From Microcebus murinus (taxonomy: Eukaryota; Chordata; Mammalia; Primates; Cheirogaleidae): 64,000 nt of DNA. Each line of letters begins with the position of its first letter. Position 1 is the stretch's first letter. The DNA is taken from assembly GCF_040939455.1 (NCBI RefSeq), contig NC_134108.1:51211501-51275500 (forward strand), written 5' to 3'. A model generated the notes under the pieces. That model worked only from the letters and a program-made list of their open reading frames with translations. It was not told the DNA's origin and ran no database searches. Below, piece after piece: positions 37,387 through 50,483 of the stretch. Position numbers and translations under genes: made by a program.

Positions 37387-37834
37387 AGACAGAGTCTCGC
37401 TTTGTTGCCCAGGCTAGAGTGAGTGCCGTGGCGTCAGCCTAGCTCACAGCAACCTCAAACTCCTGGGCTCAAGTGATCCTCCTGCCTCAGCCTCCCAAGT
37501 AGCTGGGACTACAGGCATGCACCACCATGCCCGGCTAATTTTTTGTATATATATTAGTTGGCCAATTAATTTCTTTCTATTTATAGTAGAGACGGGGGTC
37601 TCGCTCTTGCTCAGGCTAGTTTCGAACTCCTGACCTCGAGCAATCCGCCCACCTCGGCCTCCCAGAGAGCTAGGATTACAGGCGTGAGCCACCGCGCCCG
37701 GCCTCTTTCTATTTTTAGAAGAGACAGGGTCTCCCTCTTGCTCAGACTGGTCTCGAACTCTTGAGCTCAAGAGATTCACCTGCCTCGGCCTCCCAGAGTG
37801 CTAGGATTACAGGCGTGAGCCATTGTGCCCAGGC
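37142..37834 (-). repeat. Outer Alu, split by a second Alu
   Basis: Minus-strand Alu whose first part ends at about 37353 and resumes at about 37704 ('ttctatttttagaagagaca'), interrupted by a younger Alu in the same orientation. Confidence 0.9.
37354..37702 (-). repeat. Inner, younger Alu
   Basis: Lemur-type Alu with a long poly-T (about 37357-37385), inserted in the linker of the outer Alu. ttctttctattttt on the left and tctttctattttt on the right are the target duplication. Confidence 0.92.
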
Positions 37835-38131
37835 TTTAGTACTTTTGTTATAGTAGTTTAGCTTTTGCCCTAACTAACACAGGAAGATGATAGCAACTGT
37901 CTCACATACTTCACAGGATTTTCGTGCGGATCAGATGAAAGACAATGGTAAGGCTCTGCACATATGTTCATAGTATCATCTTTATTTGATTATCCAACAT
38001 GAAACTTCCTCTGGACCTCAATGTATAAAAGAACTATGTAAAATGGGGACACTGACTCCATGATATCTAGGGATTGTCCTGCCCTTTCTCTGGCTGAAAA
38101 GAGTCTGCCTTGATATAAAGAATTGCACAAA

Positions 38132-38466
38132 GGCCAGGTGTGGTGGCTCACGCCTGTAATCCTAGCACTCTGGGGGGCCAACGCAGGCAGATTGTTTGAG
38201 CTCAGGAGTTGGAGACCAGCCTGAGCAAGAGCAAGACCCTACCGCTACCAAAAATCAAAAGAAATTAGCCAGACAACTTAAAATATATAGAAAAAATTAG
38301 CCAGACATGGTGGTGCATGCCTGTAGTCCCAGCTACTTGGTAGGCTGAGGCAGAAGGATCGCTTGAGCCCAGGAGTTGGAGGTTGCTGTGGGCTAGGCTG
38401 ACGCCCCAGCACTCTAGCCTGGGCAACAGAGTCAGACTCTGTCTCAAAAAAAAAAAAAAAAAAAAA
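38132..38466 (+). repeat. Dimeric Alu SINE
   Basis: Flanked by aaagaattgcacaa (38117-38130 and 38467-38480). Confidence 0.94.
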
Positions 38467-38480
38467 AAAGAATTGCACAA

Positions 38481-40020
38481 GAAATACAAAATGGCTAACA
38501 GATTTTGTTAATTACCACCAACCATATCTGGATCATATTTAGGGACTAAAAGCTAATGTAAACAATGGGGAAATGAGTGGCTATTGAAAACAACTGACAT
38601 ATTAGATGAACTTAATTTTATAACCATTTCACAAGCTGGTGGTGATCCCTAAAGTGCCCATGTGAGCTACACTATATTAAATGTCATTAATTGTATAGAC
38701 TTTGCCAGAAAACCAGTCTACAGTGATAGGGTTTATAGTTTCCTACTCCTGTGAGGGCACAAACTCCACTAAACCACGTTAGTCTGGTGAGAAACAAGTA
38801 TTACTCTCAGCTGATTCCTACTTTACATAAACACACTTCCATTTCCAAACTATGGTCTATAATAAGTCAATATATATATGAAAAGGGAAGACTTCATAAT
38901 AGAACAAGTCCATGTCTCTAACAGATGTGAGCAGACATTAAATAAAAAAAGAGGAAAGGAAAGGATTGGCTGCTTTAAATGTCTATGCACAGCTTCAGAG
39001 TTTTTGTTTAATTCTTGCAGGATGAGAAAATGGAATCTTTCCTGTCCATCGTACAGGCAGAGCCAGGTCTGATGTACCAGATGAAGTGGTTTATGAGGCC
39101 TTTGAAAAGAAATATTTTCACAGTCTCATTGACACTGCTTTCATTTGATTGTCCAAACTTAGTGCTGGAAAAGAAAACCATTAATAGTTCCCATTAGGAA
39201 AAGTGAACCATTAGGAAAAACCCCAGGAGGTACTTCCAGCTTGAAAAATCAGTGCCGTGAATTAAAATCAGCTGTGATGGAGTCTGGAGTGGCCAGAAAG
39301 AACATCCTGGAAAAAAACGTGTGAAAACGTACAACCTGCAAATGCCGAGTGTAATGCAATTGAGTTTCTCTGGACACAAGGACAACTGTTTACTTTTGAC
39401 ACTGGTAGCCACCTCTCCCAGCACTGGCTTACACAAAAGACTAACAGGGATTGTTCTGGCAGGAAAGTGGGATCATCTTAGGTGCTTAATGAGAGAAAAG
39501 ATCTGAGCTTGTTTGTAATAAGAAATACGTATTAGTGGTTCCAGGACACATTTGGGAATATTCATGATAGTAATAAATGTCAAAGAGAAATGTTTTTTTC
39601 TTCATTATTAGATCTTAGACCCAAATACAAAGTTGTCTTTGCCCAGTGAGAAAGAGAAAAATAAAAGTAAATGAAGTGAGTAATTAAACAGGGAAAAGAA
39701 AAAGAAAATGAGACAGTATTTTACATATGGCTCATGGGGCTTTCTTTGGGCTGAAGAGGATTTGATCCCATGGGGAACTGATGGAATGGATTTGTGACAG
39801 ATGAGGGGGACAGGGTTGCATATGTCATTTATTCAGGCATCTCCAGTTTCTTGTTCAACATCTCGCTGAAGATGAGGTCATAAGGTGAGACATGAAAGCA
39901 GAAGTCCCACAGCTCCGTATGGAGAATAAAAAGTCTAGAACAAAATACACTTTCACTTAGTCTTGTTTGAGTTGGTTTGACTTTTGTATATTGGAGTCAT
40001 TGTATTAGGTAGAAAAAGAG
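38481..40020. other. Non-genic stretch
   Basis: No gene or named repeat seen in 1.5 kb. Confidence 0.4.
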
Positions 40021-40021
40021 G

Positions 40022-40335
40022 GCTGGGCGTGGTGGCTCACACCAGTAATCCTAGCACTCTGAGAGGCTGAGGCGGGAGGATAGCTCAAGGTCAGGAGTTT
40101 GAAACCAGCCTGAGCAAGAGCAAGACCCCGTATCTACTAAAAATAGAAAGAAATTAGCTAGACAACTAAAAACATACATATATAAAAATTAGTCGGGCAT
40201 GGTGATGCATGCCTGTAGTTGCAGCTACTCAGGAGGCTGAGGCAGGATAATTGCTTGAGCCCAGGAGTTTGAGGTTGCTGTGAGCTAGGCTGACGCCATG
40301 GCAGTCTCAAAAAAAAAAAAAAAAGAAAAGAAAAG
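40022..40335 (+). repeat. Dimeric Alu with 3' deletion
   Basis: Alu lacking the final 'actctagcctgggcaacaga' block: 'gccatggcagtctcaaaa' joins directly to the A-tail. A T-run plus (GTT)n follows at 40371-40406. Confidence 0.9.
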
Positions 40336-40609
40336 AAAGAGACAAGCACAAGGAAGAACTGTCATAGTGGTTTTTTTTTTTTTTTTTTTTGGTTGTTGTT
40401 GTTGTTTTAACTAGTTTGGATGTAGAAGGAAAATGAGAGTCTCAGAAATCGCTGGGCTCCCTGTCCCCTGGCTCGGAGAACGCCAACTGCTTGGTGCCCA
40501 CTGCTGGAAGGCTCATGCCCTCCCCACTTCGCATAGCACCTTTTCTCTGACATTATTGTCCTTTGAGATGTGTCCCATCCTGCTCTGGCCCAGCAGCAAG
40601 CCATACATT

Positions 40610-40760
40610 GGTGTGATTATTAGTAAATTGGTAGCTCTTTTGGGAAAGCAATTTCAAAAATCTACTAAAAGCTTAAATGTGTGTATGTTCTTTGAGCCAG
40701 AAATTTTGATTCCAGGACTCTATCCTAAGAAAATAATCAGATTTTCACCATAGAATTTTT
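40610..40760 (+). repeat. Old L1 fragment
   Basis: 'gccagaaattttgattccag' and 'ctatcctaagaaaataatca' fit the 3' region of old L1 in sense orientation. Confidence 0.5.
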
Positions 40761-40890
40761 GTCTTCCCTGTTGGTGGCAGTGATGGAATTCAAAGTCAAA
40801 TATTCCCATAAGATTGAAATTAACTGTGTAATACCATATAAGTTTGTTTCCTTATCACTCTGCTACCTTCTGCTGAATTTGTTCCCTACT

Positions 40891-43282
40891 TTTTTTTTTT
40901 CAAGTCCTCAAATATTTATTTGCTTTACTTAAGTCATAGTATCTAATCTGTGCTTTAAAAATTATTCTCTCAGATATAATTTTATGCTGGAAATCTTTTT
41001 TTAAATTTCTGATTTTTTATTTCAGCATATTATGGGAGTACAAATGTTAAGGTTATGTATATTACCCTCTGTCCCTCCCCCCTCAAGTCAGAGCTTCAAG
41101 CATATCCATCCCCCAGATGGTGTGCATCACACTCATTATGTATGTATACACCCATCCCCTCCTCCCCCCTCACTTGTTTGACACCCGATAAATGTTATTC
41201 CTATATGTCCACTTAGGTGTTGATCAGTGAAACCAATTTGCTGGTGAGTACATGCGGTGCTTATTTTTCCATTCTTGGGATACTTCACTTAGTAGAATGG
41301 GTTCCAGCTCTATCCAGGAAAATACAAGAGGTGCTATATTACCGTTGTTTCTTATAGCTGAATAGTACTCCGTAGTATACATATGCCACATTTTATTAAT
41401 CCACTCACATATTGATGGGCACTTCAGTTGTTTCCACATCTTTGCAATTGTGAACTGTGCTGCTAGAAACATTTGAGTGCAGGTGTCTTTTTTATAGAGT
41501 GTCTTTTGTTCTTTTGGGTAGATACCCAGTAATGAGATTGCTGGATCAAATGGTAGATCCACTTGTATTGCTTTATGGTATCTCCATATTGCTTTCCACA
41601 GAGGTTGAAGTAGTTTGCAGTCCCACCAGCAATGTAGGAGTGTTCCTATCTCTCCACATCCATGCCAACATTTATTGTTTGGGGACTTGTTAAAAAGGTT
41701 ATTCTCACTGGAGATAAGTTATCTCTCATTGTGGTTTTGATTTACATTTCCCTGATGATTAGAGATGTTGAGCATTTTTTCACGTTTGTTGGCCATTATT
41801 CTGTCTTCTTTTGGAAAGTTTCTGTTCATGTCCTTTGTCTACTTTTTGATAGGGTTGTTTGATTTTTCCTTGCTGATTTTCCTGAGTTCTAAATAGATTC
41901 TAGTTATCAGCCCTTTATCAGATGTGTAGCTTGAGAAAATTTTCTCCCATTCTGTAGGTTTTCTGTTTGCTCTCATGACAGTTTCTCTGGCTGTGCAGAA
42001 GCTTTTTAATGTCATCAGGTCCCATTTATTTATTTTTGTTTTAGCTGTGATTGCCTTTGGGGTCTTCTTCATAAATTCTTTGCCTAGGCCAATGTATAGA
42101 AGAGTATTTCCAACATTTCCTCCAGGATTCTAATAGTTTCAGACCTTAGGTTTAAGTCTGTTACCCAGCGTGAGTTGATTTTTGTGAGAGGTGAAAGGTG
42201 TGGATCTTGTTTCAATCTTCTATATGTGGCTATCTAGTTTTCCCAGCACCATTTATTGAATAAGGATTCTTTTCCCCAGTGTATGTTTTTGTCTGCTTTG
42301 TCAAAGATTAGATGGCTATATAAGGATGGTTTTATATGTTCTGTTCCACTGGTCAATGTCCCTGTTCTTGTGCCAGTCCCAAGCTGTTTTAATTACTATA
42401 GCCTTGTAGTATAGTTTGAAGTCTGGTAAATTGATATCTCCCATTTTGTTTTTATTGCCAAGGATTGCTTTTGCTATATGGGGTCTTCTGTGGTTCCATA
42501 CAAAGCATAAAATTATTTTTGTATATCTGTGAAAAATGATGATGGTATTTTAATGGGGATTGCATTGACTCTGTAGATTACTTTGGGTATTATAGACATT
42601 TTAACAATGTTGATTCTGCTGACCCATGAGCATGGTATGGTCTTCCACCTGTTTACATCTGCTGCTATTTCCTTCTTCAGTGTTTCATAGTTCTCCCTCT
42701 AGAGGTCTTTTACCTCTTTAGTTAAATATATTCCTAGGTACTTTATTTTCTTTGTTGCTGTTTTGAAGGGAATTGAGTCTTTGATTTGGTTCTCACTTTG
42801 ACTATTATTGGTGTATATGAATGCCTTTGATTCGTTTGTATTGATTTTGTATCCTGAGACTTTACTGAATTCATTTATCAATTCAGGGAGTCTCACGGTT
42901 GAATCCTAGATTCAATTTCTAGATATAATATCATATCATCAGCAAACAGTGAGAGTTTGATCTTTTCTCCCATTTGGATGCCCTTAATTCCACTCTCTTG
43001 TCTGATTGCTATATATAGCAAGGACTTCCAGCACTATGTTGAATAAAGGTGGAGATAGTGGGCAACCTTGCCTTATTCCAGTTGTAAGTGGGAATGCTTT
43101 CAATTTTATGATGTTGGCTGTAGGTTTGTGATATATGGCTTGTATCATTTTTAGGTAAGCCCCATCTGTGCCTATTTTGTTAAGCATTCTTATCATAAAA
43201 GGGTACTGAATTTTGTCAAATGCTTTTGCTGCATCTATTGAGAGGATTGTATGGTCTTTGTTTTTGCTTCTGTTTATGTGGT
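40891..43282 (-). mobile_element. 5'-truncated L1 with apparent 3' transduction
   Basis: On the minus strand this is the last ~2.26 kb of an L1. ORF2 pieces: [14 protein letters not shown] of the RT domain (43.0-43.2 kb), the F-A-D-D box readable near 42.93 kb, and the C-terminal region (41.2-41.6 kb, with MWHMYTTEYYSAIRNN). Frames are broken by shifts and stops, so no ORF2 protein. The normal L1 3' end lies near 41012-41025. Beyond it are about 112 bases of non-L1 sequence (40901-41012), an aataaa in L1 sense about 16 bases before the end, and a second A-run (T10 at 40891-40900). Flanking repeats: gttccctacttttt (40881-40894) and gttcccctacttttt (43283-43297). Confidence 0.8.
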
Positions 43283-43481
43283 GTTCCCCTACTTTTTATT
43301 TTGAAAATTTTAAAGCAAAAAGAAAAGTTGAAAGAATACTACAATGAAAACTAATGTATCTTTCAACATTTGCTAATATTTTGACACACTTGCTTTATTG
43401 CTCTATATGTATGTATGTGTGTATGTGTGTGTGTGTGTTATTTATATGCATATACATGCACACAGAAACACATACATCTAC

Positions 43482-43770
<289 letters not shown>

Positions 43771-43965
43771 TTTTGTCAAATGCTTTTTCAGCATCTATTT
43801 AGTTGACCAGATGGTTCCTGCTCTCATGAGCTTTCAGCATGTTAGTAAAGGCAGACACCAAACAAGTGAAAAAAAAGACGTCAATGTGTGAAAGAGGGAA
43901 AACCCAAATGCTGAGAACCTGACTGGGGTTTAGGCCAACCCAAGGTCAGAAAAGGTCTTTTTATG

Positions 43966-44110
43966 GCCAGGTGTGGTGGCTAACTCCTGTAATCCTAGCA
44001 CTCTGGGAGGCCAAGGTGGAAGGATTGCTCAAGGTCAGGAGTTAGAAACCAGCCTGAGCAAGAGCGAGACTCTGTCTCTACTAAAAATAGAAAGAAATTA
44101 TCTGGAAAAC

Positions 44111-44170
<60 letters not shown>

Positions 44171-44340
44171 ATTAGCCTGGTATGGTGACGCATGCCTGTA
44201 GTCCCAGCTACTCGGAGGCTGAGGCAGAAGGATTGCTTGAGCCCAGGAGTTTGAGGCTGCTATGAGCTAGGCTGATGCCATGGCACTGGACTAAGGGCAA
44301 CAGAGTGAGACTCTGTCTCAAAAAAAAGAAAGAAAGAAAA
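43966..44340 (+). repeat. Alu with (TA)n expansion in its linker
   Basis: Complete Alu in which the middle 'aactaaatatata' has grown into about 55 bases of TA repeats (44113-44170). Confidence 0.9.
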
Positions 44341-44904
44341 GTTTTTTTTCATGAAGTGAAATTTACCGAGACAGAAAGAGGATAGGAAATAGCCAGGTGA
44401 AAAAAGCAAACAGCAATTGACCGTTGCAAGACCTGGGTTCCACATCTGGTTCTGCTGCCTCTGGCTAGGTGAGGAGGGAGCTCCCACAAACATGCCATTG
44501 GTAGTCATGTCTCGGAGTCATCCTCTTAGCATGCATAAGAGACAGCTTCGTGAACTTTCCTCCTGATGATAATGTAGAGGTGTTACCCTTTTGCTACTCT
44601 ACGAAGTACTGTAAGAGAAGTATCTTTCAGAGATAGAACTTTACCCCAGCAATCACTCTTGTCTTTCATGGACAATGAGATTAGGTCACCCATCTGATTT
44701 CCCTTTCTACTGTGGGTGCCTGGGAGCTCGAGACAAATCTGAGCCTCTGTTTAAGTAACAGAGTAGACCTTGTGCGATCATGCATTCTGATTTTCTCCTG
44801 GTCATGACCTTTAAAAAATATTATATTTTCCTGATTCTGACTTTATATTTTATTGCATACGTGTCTTACATCTTATAAGGTACTTAAATATTTTGTGGAA
44901 CAAA

Positions 44905-45036
44905 ATAGGTTATAAAGAAATAAATGAAAACTAGGTTATAAAGAAATAAATAAAAACCTGTATATGGACATAAAAATGAAAACTAAGTTATAAAGAAATA
45001 AATAAAAACCTGTATAAGGACATAAAAATAAAAACT
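44905..45036. repeat. Tandem repeat, unit about 60 bp
   Basis: 'gttataaagaaataaataaa' followed by 'acctgtatatggacataaaa' occurs twice with few changes, preceded by a partial unit. Confidence 0.8.
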
Positions 45037-45481
45037 TGGGAGAAGCTGATCCTCGATTACTAAGTTTCTGGGGCACCTGACAGGCCCAGCTGCTTCTCCC
45101 TCCTGCGACAGCTAAGTGCCCTCTCCAGAGAGGCTGGACTCCCCCTGCTCCTCGGGTTTTCCTTCTCCACACGGCTGCTCCACCCATGATTGACTGTTGT
45201 TCTGCAAACACACAGACACTTCCTGCTTTAAGGGTTTTTAAAAACTTGTGCTACTGGAAAGGATACTAAAAAGATGACAGAAGAAGCAAACATGAGGAAA
45301 TTAGAAAGGTTCTAGAAAGTTCCCAAGGCCTGACTTGTTCCTGGTCTCTGACCTATGCTTTCTTTTAATATAGCATTTAGATGATCCTTTTGAATTTCTG
45401 TTTATCCGTTTCCTCCCACAGTATGACACTTAAATTCTCTTCTTCATTAGGTGCAGTTAGTGCCTTTAAAGACACATCTCC

Positions 45482-45898
45482 CGGCTGGGTGTGGTGGCTC
45501 ACGCCTGTAATCCTGGCACTCTGGGAGGCCAAGCCGGAGTATTGTTTGAACTCAGGAGTTCCAGACCAGCCTGAGCAAGAGTGAGACCCCATCTCTACGA
45601 AAAAAATAGAAAGAAATGAGCTGGACAACTAAATACACACACACACACACACACACACATACACACACACATATATACACACATATACATATATATATGA
45701 TGTATATAAAAATACATATATATACAAAAAATTAGCCGGGCATGGTGGCACATGCCTGTAGTCCCAGCTACTAGGGAGGCTGAGGCAAGAGGATCACTTG
45801 AGCCCAGGAGTTTGAGGTTGCTGTGAGCTAGGTGGATGCCACAGCACTCTAGCCTGGGCAAGAGAGTGAGACTTTGTCTCAAAAAAAAAAAAAAAAAA
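45482..45898 (+). repeat. Alu with (CA)n/(TA)n expansion in its linker
   Basis: Flanked by aaagacacatctccc-like repeats (from about 45468 and 45899). The linker holds (CA)n and (TA)n over 45634-45725. Confidence 0.93.
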
Positions 45899-45914
45899 AA
45901 AGACACATCTCCCA

Positions 45915-47489
45915 TCTCAGAGGCCCATGAGGACAACTGGGGTCACAGAGTGGGTGCCTCCTGCTTTCATAGCAATTTGCTTTTATGAAGAGCTCAGGAC
46001 TTGGGTTGCCCATACAGGAGGGAACCCCACTGGGCATCTTCTTGCATCCTGTTCCTCTCAATGCCTCCGTGACTCCCCAGAGTCATTTTGTATACCTTAG
46101 GTGAAAACTGTTTGCAGTTCTGTTGTGATGGCCCCTGACGCTCTGCAGTCAGCAACGTGGTGGTGCTAGAACCTGCAGAGAGTACTGAGGTGGGAGGGTG
46201 GATGGGCAGAGAGGGTGAAGCCTGCAGGGCTGGGGCAGGTGCACTGGGGCCGTGGTGCCTGTTTGTGTGGAGCCTCTTCTATCAAATTGTCAGAGCCATG
46301 GATGGAGTGGCAAGTGCTAGGCTCCTGTCCCCATCCAGAACTTGCTGGATCCCTCTTCCTTGGCCTGGCTTTCCCTTCCCAAACCAGTCAGCACCTGGAT
46401 ATGGCTGCTTCTACTCAAAGGCATGCTTCACAAGTGCCTGTGGCCAGTCACTCTAGCCAAAGAAAGCAGATGGAGTCTTTCTCTAGCAATTCTTCACAGA
46501 ACCTTAAGTTTACACCATCTTTGGAAAACTCAATCTTTCCTGCCAGCTCCTAAATAATCTTTGTGCTGTGTGACACCCCAAATAAACAGTACTGATTGCC
46601 AGTGGAAGTGAATTCCCCAGGGAAATTCTGATTTTGTTATTCTTTCTTCGTGGTGTGTTTTGTTTTTTAAAGACACCAAAATCCCTTTCCTTGCTAACAA
46701 ATCCCCATCCCTTACCTTCCATTAACAACTAACATGGAAATGAAAACAGGCTTAGCCTCGGAAAACCTTGTGGGTGAGATTCTCAGTACGTTAAAATACC
46801 TACCAACCGGCCTCTCACTGAAAGTTTGTTGAATATTGAATCACTGAGAAGCAGCACCTTGGACAGGCAGCACCTGGCCTCTGTTTCCTTCCCTAGGCTG
46901 GAACTGGAGGGACAGAGCCTCCTGAGGAGAGGTTAGTGCTGGGCCAGGCTTCTGTGAGTGTCTTCCGCCATATTTGTGTCCCAGTGGGATTTGGTTAGAG
47001 TCAAAATTGAGGGGGAAGTTTTAAGAACAAAGGGAAATGTGAAGAAAGGTTCATGAGTAGGTTTTCTTCGAAATCCAAAGAGGCCAGGCCGCTTCCTTTA
47101 TTTTAGGCTGCTCGTATGTCTTTAAACAAGAGGAAATGACAAAACGGGGTTGGAAAATATCCCTTAAGCAAGTGATCATTTCGCACATACAAACACAATG
47201 CTTTGCGTCTAATTTGCTTTGACAATAATGTTGTATGTATAATTTCATGTGACAATGGTGTCAAAAGCAAAACTGCACGGACAGCGAGGTCAAGCCAATC
47301 TGTCCCTCTTTCCTCTCCCCACTTCCACCCACCCCCCTCCCCTGATGCTGTCATCACTGTGATAAGCTCTGGAGGGGGGTGGCGGGGGTTTGGGGGAGGA
47401 TTGGTTGCCAGGAAACCACACGATGTATGTAATCAGTGTCTCTGGGTCCTCTTCCCCCCTAGTATGCCCCCAGCAGATTTTGTTTTAAA
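45915..47489. other. Non-genic stretch, moderately GC-rich
   Basis: No named repeat. Overlapping open frames at 46157-46557 occur in all three plus frames with no recognised domain and no codon signal, so I do not call a gene. Confidence 0.4.
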
Positions 47490-48545
47490 TTTGGTTTTTT
47501 GAATAGGTAACATATTCACATGGTTCAAACACCAAAAAGCACAAAAAACTGTAAAACAAAAAATTTCCTCCAACCTGTCCTTCATCATTCAGTTCCCATC
47601 CTTCTCAACAAATAACCACTGTTCTTTCTTATTTATTCTTCCAGATATTTTTTATGACTAAGTCAGTCATAGAGATGTATTTCATTCCCCCTCATCTTTT
47701 ACATACTCGGCTGTCTGCCTTCCCCACGTTTATGGCATGTGTATTTGGATTTATATGTATGATTTTATCCAATCGATTCAGTAAGAATTTCTTTATTGCA
47801 GCTAGAGTATTCTATTGCATGTGGGTACTATAGTTGATTAAACCAATCCCCTTTTGATAGACATTTAGGTTCTTTCCAATATTTGGCTATTCTTGATAAT
47901 ACATCATAAATAACTTTTGTACAATGTGTTATTTCCTGTGGTTACAGGAGCATATATGGAAGGCATGTTCCTGGGGTCAAAGAATATATATATTTGTACT
48001 TTGGATGGATACTGCTAAATTGCTCTTCCCAGAAATTGAATCAATTTATACTCTCACCAACAATGTATGAGGTTAGGTTTTTGCTAGTTTGATAAGGGGA
48101 AAATGGTATTTCATTATAATTTTAATTTTCATTTATTTTATAATGGGCTTCTAAAAATATTTAAGAGTTATCTATTACCCTTCAATAAACTCTCTGCTTA
48201 TATATTTGCACTATTTTCTATTGGGTTGTTGATATTTCTTATTGATTTAATTTTCCCAAATTGTTATTTATCTTCTTACTTTGTAATTTATTTTGGGAGT
48301 GAAATGCATGTTAAATTTTTTTTAATGTTTATATAGTCAAATTAATTAATCTTTTAAGAGTTGTGGATTTTGTGCCATATCAGAAAGACCTGATATATTT
48401 TGAGGTTATGAAAACTTCTTGTCTAGTCTATTCTAACAATTTTATAAATTCATTTTTATAATAATGTTTTCATTTAGATGGAGTTTATTCTGTGCAAATG
48501 TGCTTCCAGATGGCTATCCAGTTGTCCTGATAGCATGAGTTGACT
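47490..48545 (-). repeat. Old antisense L1 3' end
   Basis: Starts 'ttttgaataggtaacatatt' as at 9838, includes 'actgctaaattgctcttccc' and 'ctattgggttgttgatattt'. No frame left. Confidence 0.6.
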
Positions 48546-49400
48546 TGACTCCTTTTTTTTTTTTAAGCGTGACCCAGTGGATGACACTCCCTTATTTATT
48601 GTGGCTGTCTCCTTTCTGAGCAACGGGGCCTCACAAAGCAAAGCCCCTGGGCAATGCTTCTATTTGCCTAACAATGGAGGAGAGGCCCCTCCTGCGAACT
48701 CGCACCAGCCAGCCTCTGCGACAGTCTCCTGTCCAGGGATGCGCTCACAGGGGACCCCCCAGTGTTGCACAGCCATCCCCACCCCACTCTGGCTCCAGCT
48801 CCGGCTCCACACGTGGGGAGGGCAGCAGCTCAGAACCACCGCACTCAGGGGTGGAAATGGGCTTTGGGCCTGAATAAATAATTAGAAATTGGCTGCTGAG
48901 AGAATGTCCCTGATGATTGCTTGCTCTGGAATTTTTCTGGGTGGCATACAGAGTTTTATTACCCAATTAAAATACAGCAGATTAAGTAGTGCAAAAGGAA
49001 GATGGAGTGGGCAATAAATCTGCCGTGGAACGGGCTGTGCAAGGCCCACCCCAAAAGGCATGAATTTATGGTTCAGGGAGAATTGAGAAAAAGAGTAATC
49101 TGGTTTTGCCAGGAGGAATCTCTAGCCAAGCACATTCTTAGAGGGAGACTTGGGAAGATAGGGTGGGTGCGGTGGGGGAATTGGCAATGGGAAAAGAAAG
49201 GCAAGTTTTCCCAGTTTTGATTGACAGCCCTGGATAGAAGGGAAAGGAGGTTGAGTGGAGGTAGCCAAAGTCATGGGAACAAGTTCTCCCAGGGAAGCCT
49301 CAGCCTTTGTAATGCGCCAACACCAAAATAGGCATTTGGGGACTTGGCAGTGCCTGTCATTGCCCATTGCTACATGACCTGAAAGATCAGGTCAAAACAA
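48546..49400. other. Non-genic stretch
   Basis: Nothing recognised. A short T-run is at 48553-48564. Confidence 0.4.
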
Positions 49401-49407
49401 GTTCCCA

Positions 49408-49747
49408 GGCCGGGCGCAGTGGCTCACGCCTGTAATCCTAGCACTCTGGGAGGCTGAGGCGGGAGGATCACTCAAGGTCAGGAGTTCAAAACCAGCCTGA
49501 GCAAGAGTGAGACCCCCGTCTCTACTAAAAATAGAAAGAAATTAATTGGCCAACTAAAAATATATAGAAAAAAATTAGCTGGACATGGTGGCTCATGCCT
49601 GTAGTCCCAGCTACTTGGGAGGCTGAGGCAGGAGGATCCCTTGAGCCCAGGAGTTGGAGGTTGCTGTGAGCTAGGCTGATGCCACCGCACTTTAGTCCGG
49701 GCAATAAAGTGAGACTTTGTCTCGAAAAAACCAAAAAAACCCACCGA
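49408..49747 (+). repeat. Dimeric Alu SINE
   Basis: Flanked by gttccca (49401-49407 and 49748-49754). Confidence 0.92.
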
Positions 49748-49812
49748 GTTCCCAAATTGCAATGAAGAGACGGAATTATCTTATTAACGACACAATGGAA
49801 TATGCTTTTCTC

Positions 49813-50245
49813 AATCTATTCATTTCCTAAGACTGTTGTAACGAAGTGCCACAGCCGGGTGGCTTCCACGACAGAGACGCCTCATCTCGCGATTCCGGAG
49901 GCCGGAGGCCGGTGGTGATCTGAGGGCAAGGTGTTGGCAGCACTGGTTCCCTCTGAGGGCGGTGAAGAAGGGTCAGTTCCAGCCCGTGTCCTCAGCTTGC
50001 AGCTGGTCCCCTTCTCCCTGTGGCTCTTCACACCCCCTTCCCTCCGTGCATGTCCCTGAGCTGGAACAGTACCTTTTCATTTCATAGGACACCAGTATAT
50101 TGGATTAGGGAGTACCCTCATGACCTCGCATTAACTTGGCTACATCTGGAAAGACCCTATTTCCAAAGCAGGTCACATTCTGAGGCACTAGAGGTTGGGA
50201 CTTCAACATATGAACTTTGGGGGGGCGGTACATAATCAACCATAA
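49813..50245 (+). repeat. MaLR (MLT1-like) LTR
   Basis: 'tcatttcctaagactgttgt', 'aagaccctatttccaaagca' and 'aacatatgaactttgggggg' are MLT1 landmarks in order. CpG-rich in its first third. Confidence 0.8.
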
Positions 50246-50273
50246 TACTTGATTATCTTGAAAAATAACAATT

Positions 50274-50274
50274 T

Positions 50275-50342
<68 letters not shown>

Positions 50343-50483
50343 TTCTTTTCTTTTCTTTTCTTTTCTTTCTTTTCTTTTCTTTTCTTTTCTTTTCTTTTCT
50401 TTTCTTTTCTTTTCTTTTCTTTTCTTTTCTTTTCTTTTCTTTTCTTTTCTTTTCTTTTCTTTTCTTTTCTTTTCTTTTCTTTT
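50274..50483. repeat. (TTTC)n then (TTTTC)n tract
   Basis: About 65 bases of TTTC units followed by about 145 bases of TTTTC units, directly joined to a minus-strand Alu. It derives from that Alu's A-tail and gives low-complexity open frames on both strands that are not genes. Confidence 0.95.

Larger units (their letters stand above)
36770..37865. repeat. Old unnamed repeat holding nested Alus
   Basis: 36770-37135 and the short piece after 37835 ('gttatagtagtttagctttt') look like one old element interrupted by the Alus. Family not assigned. A MIR-like piece follows at about 37875-37955. Confidence 0.4.

Noticed and set aside
41224..43196. Intact L1 ORF2
   Set aside because: RT and C-terminal pieces are recognisable but lie in different frames with stops between, and the 5' half is missing.
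46157..46557. Coding exon suggested by overlapping plus-strand frames
   Set aside because: All three frames are open over the same stretch because of GC-rich composition; no domain or convincing splice sites.
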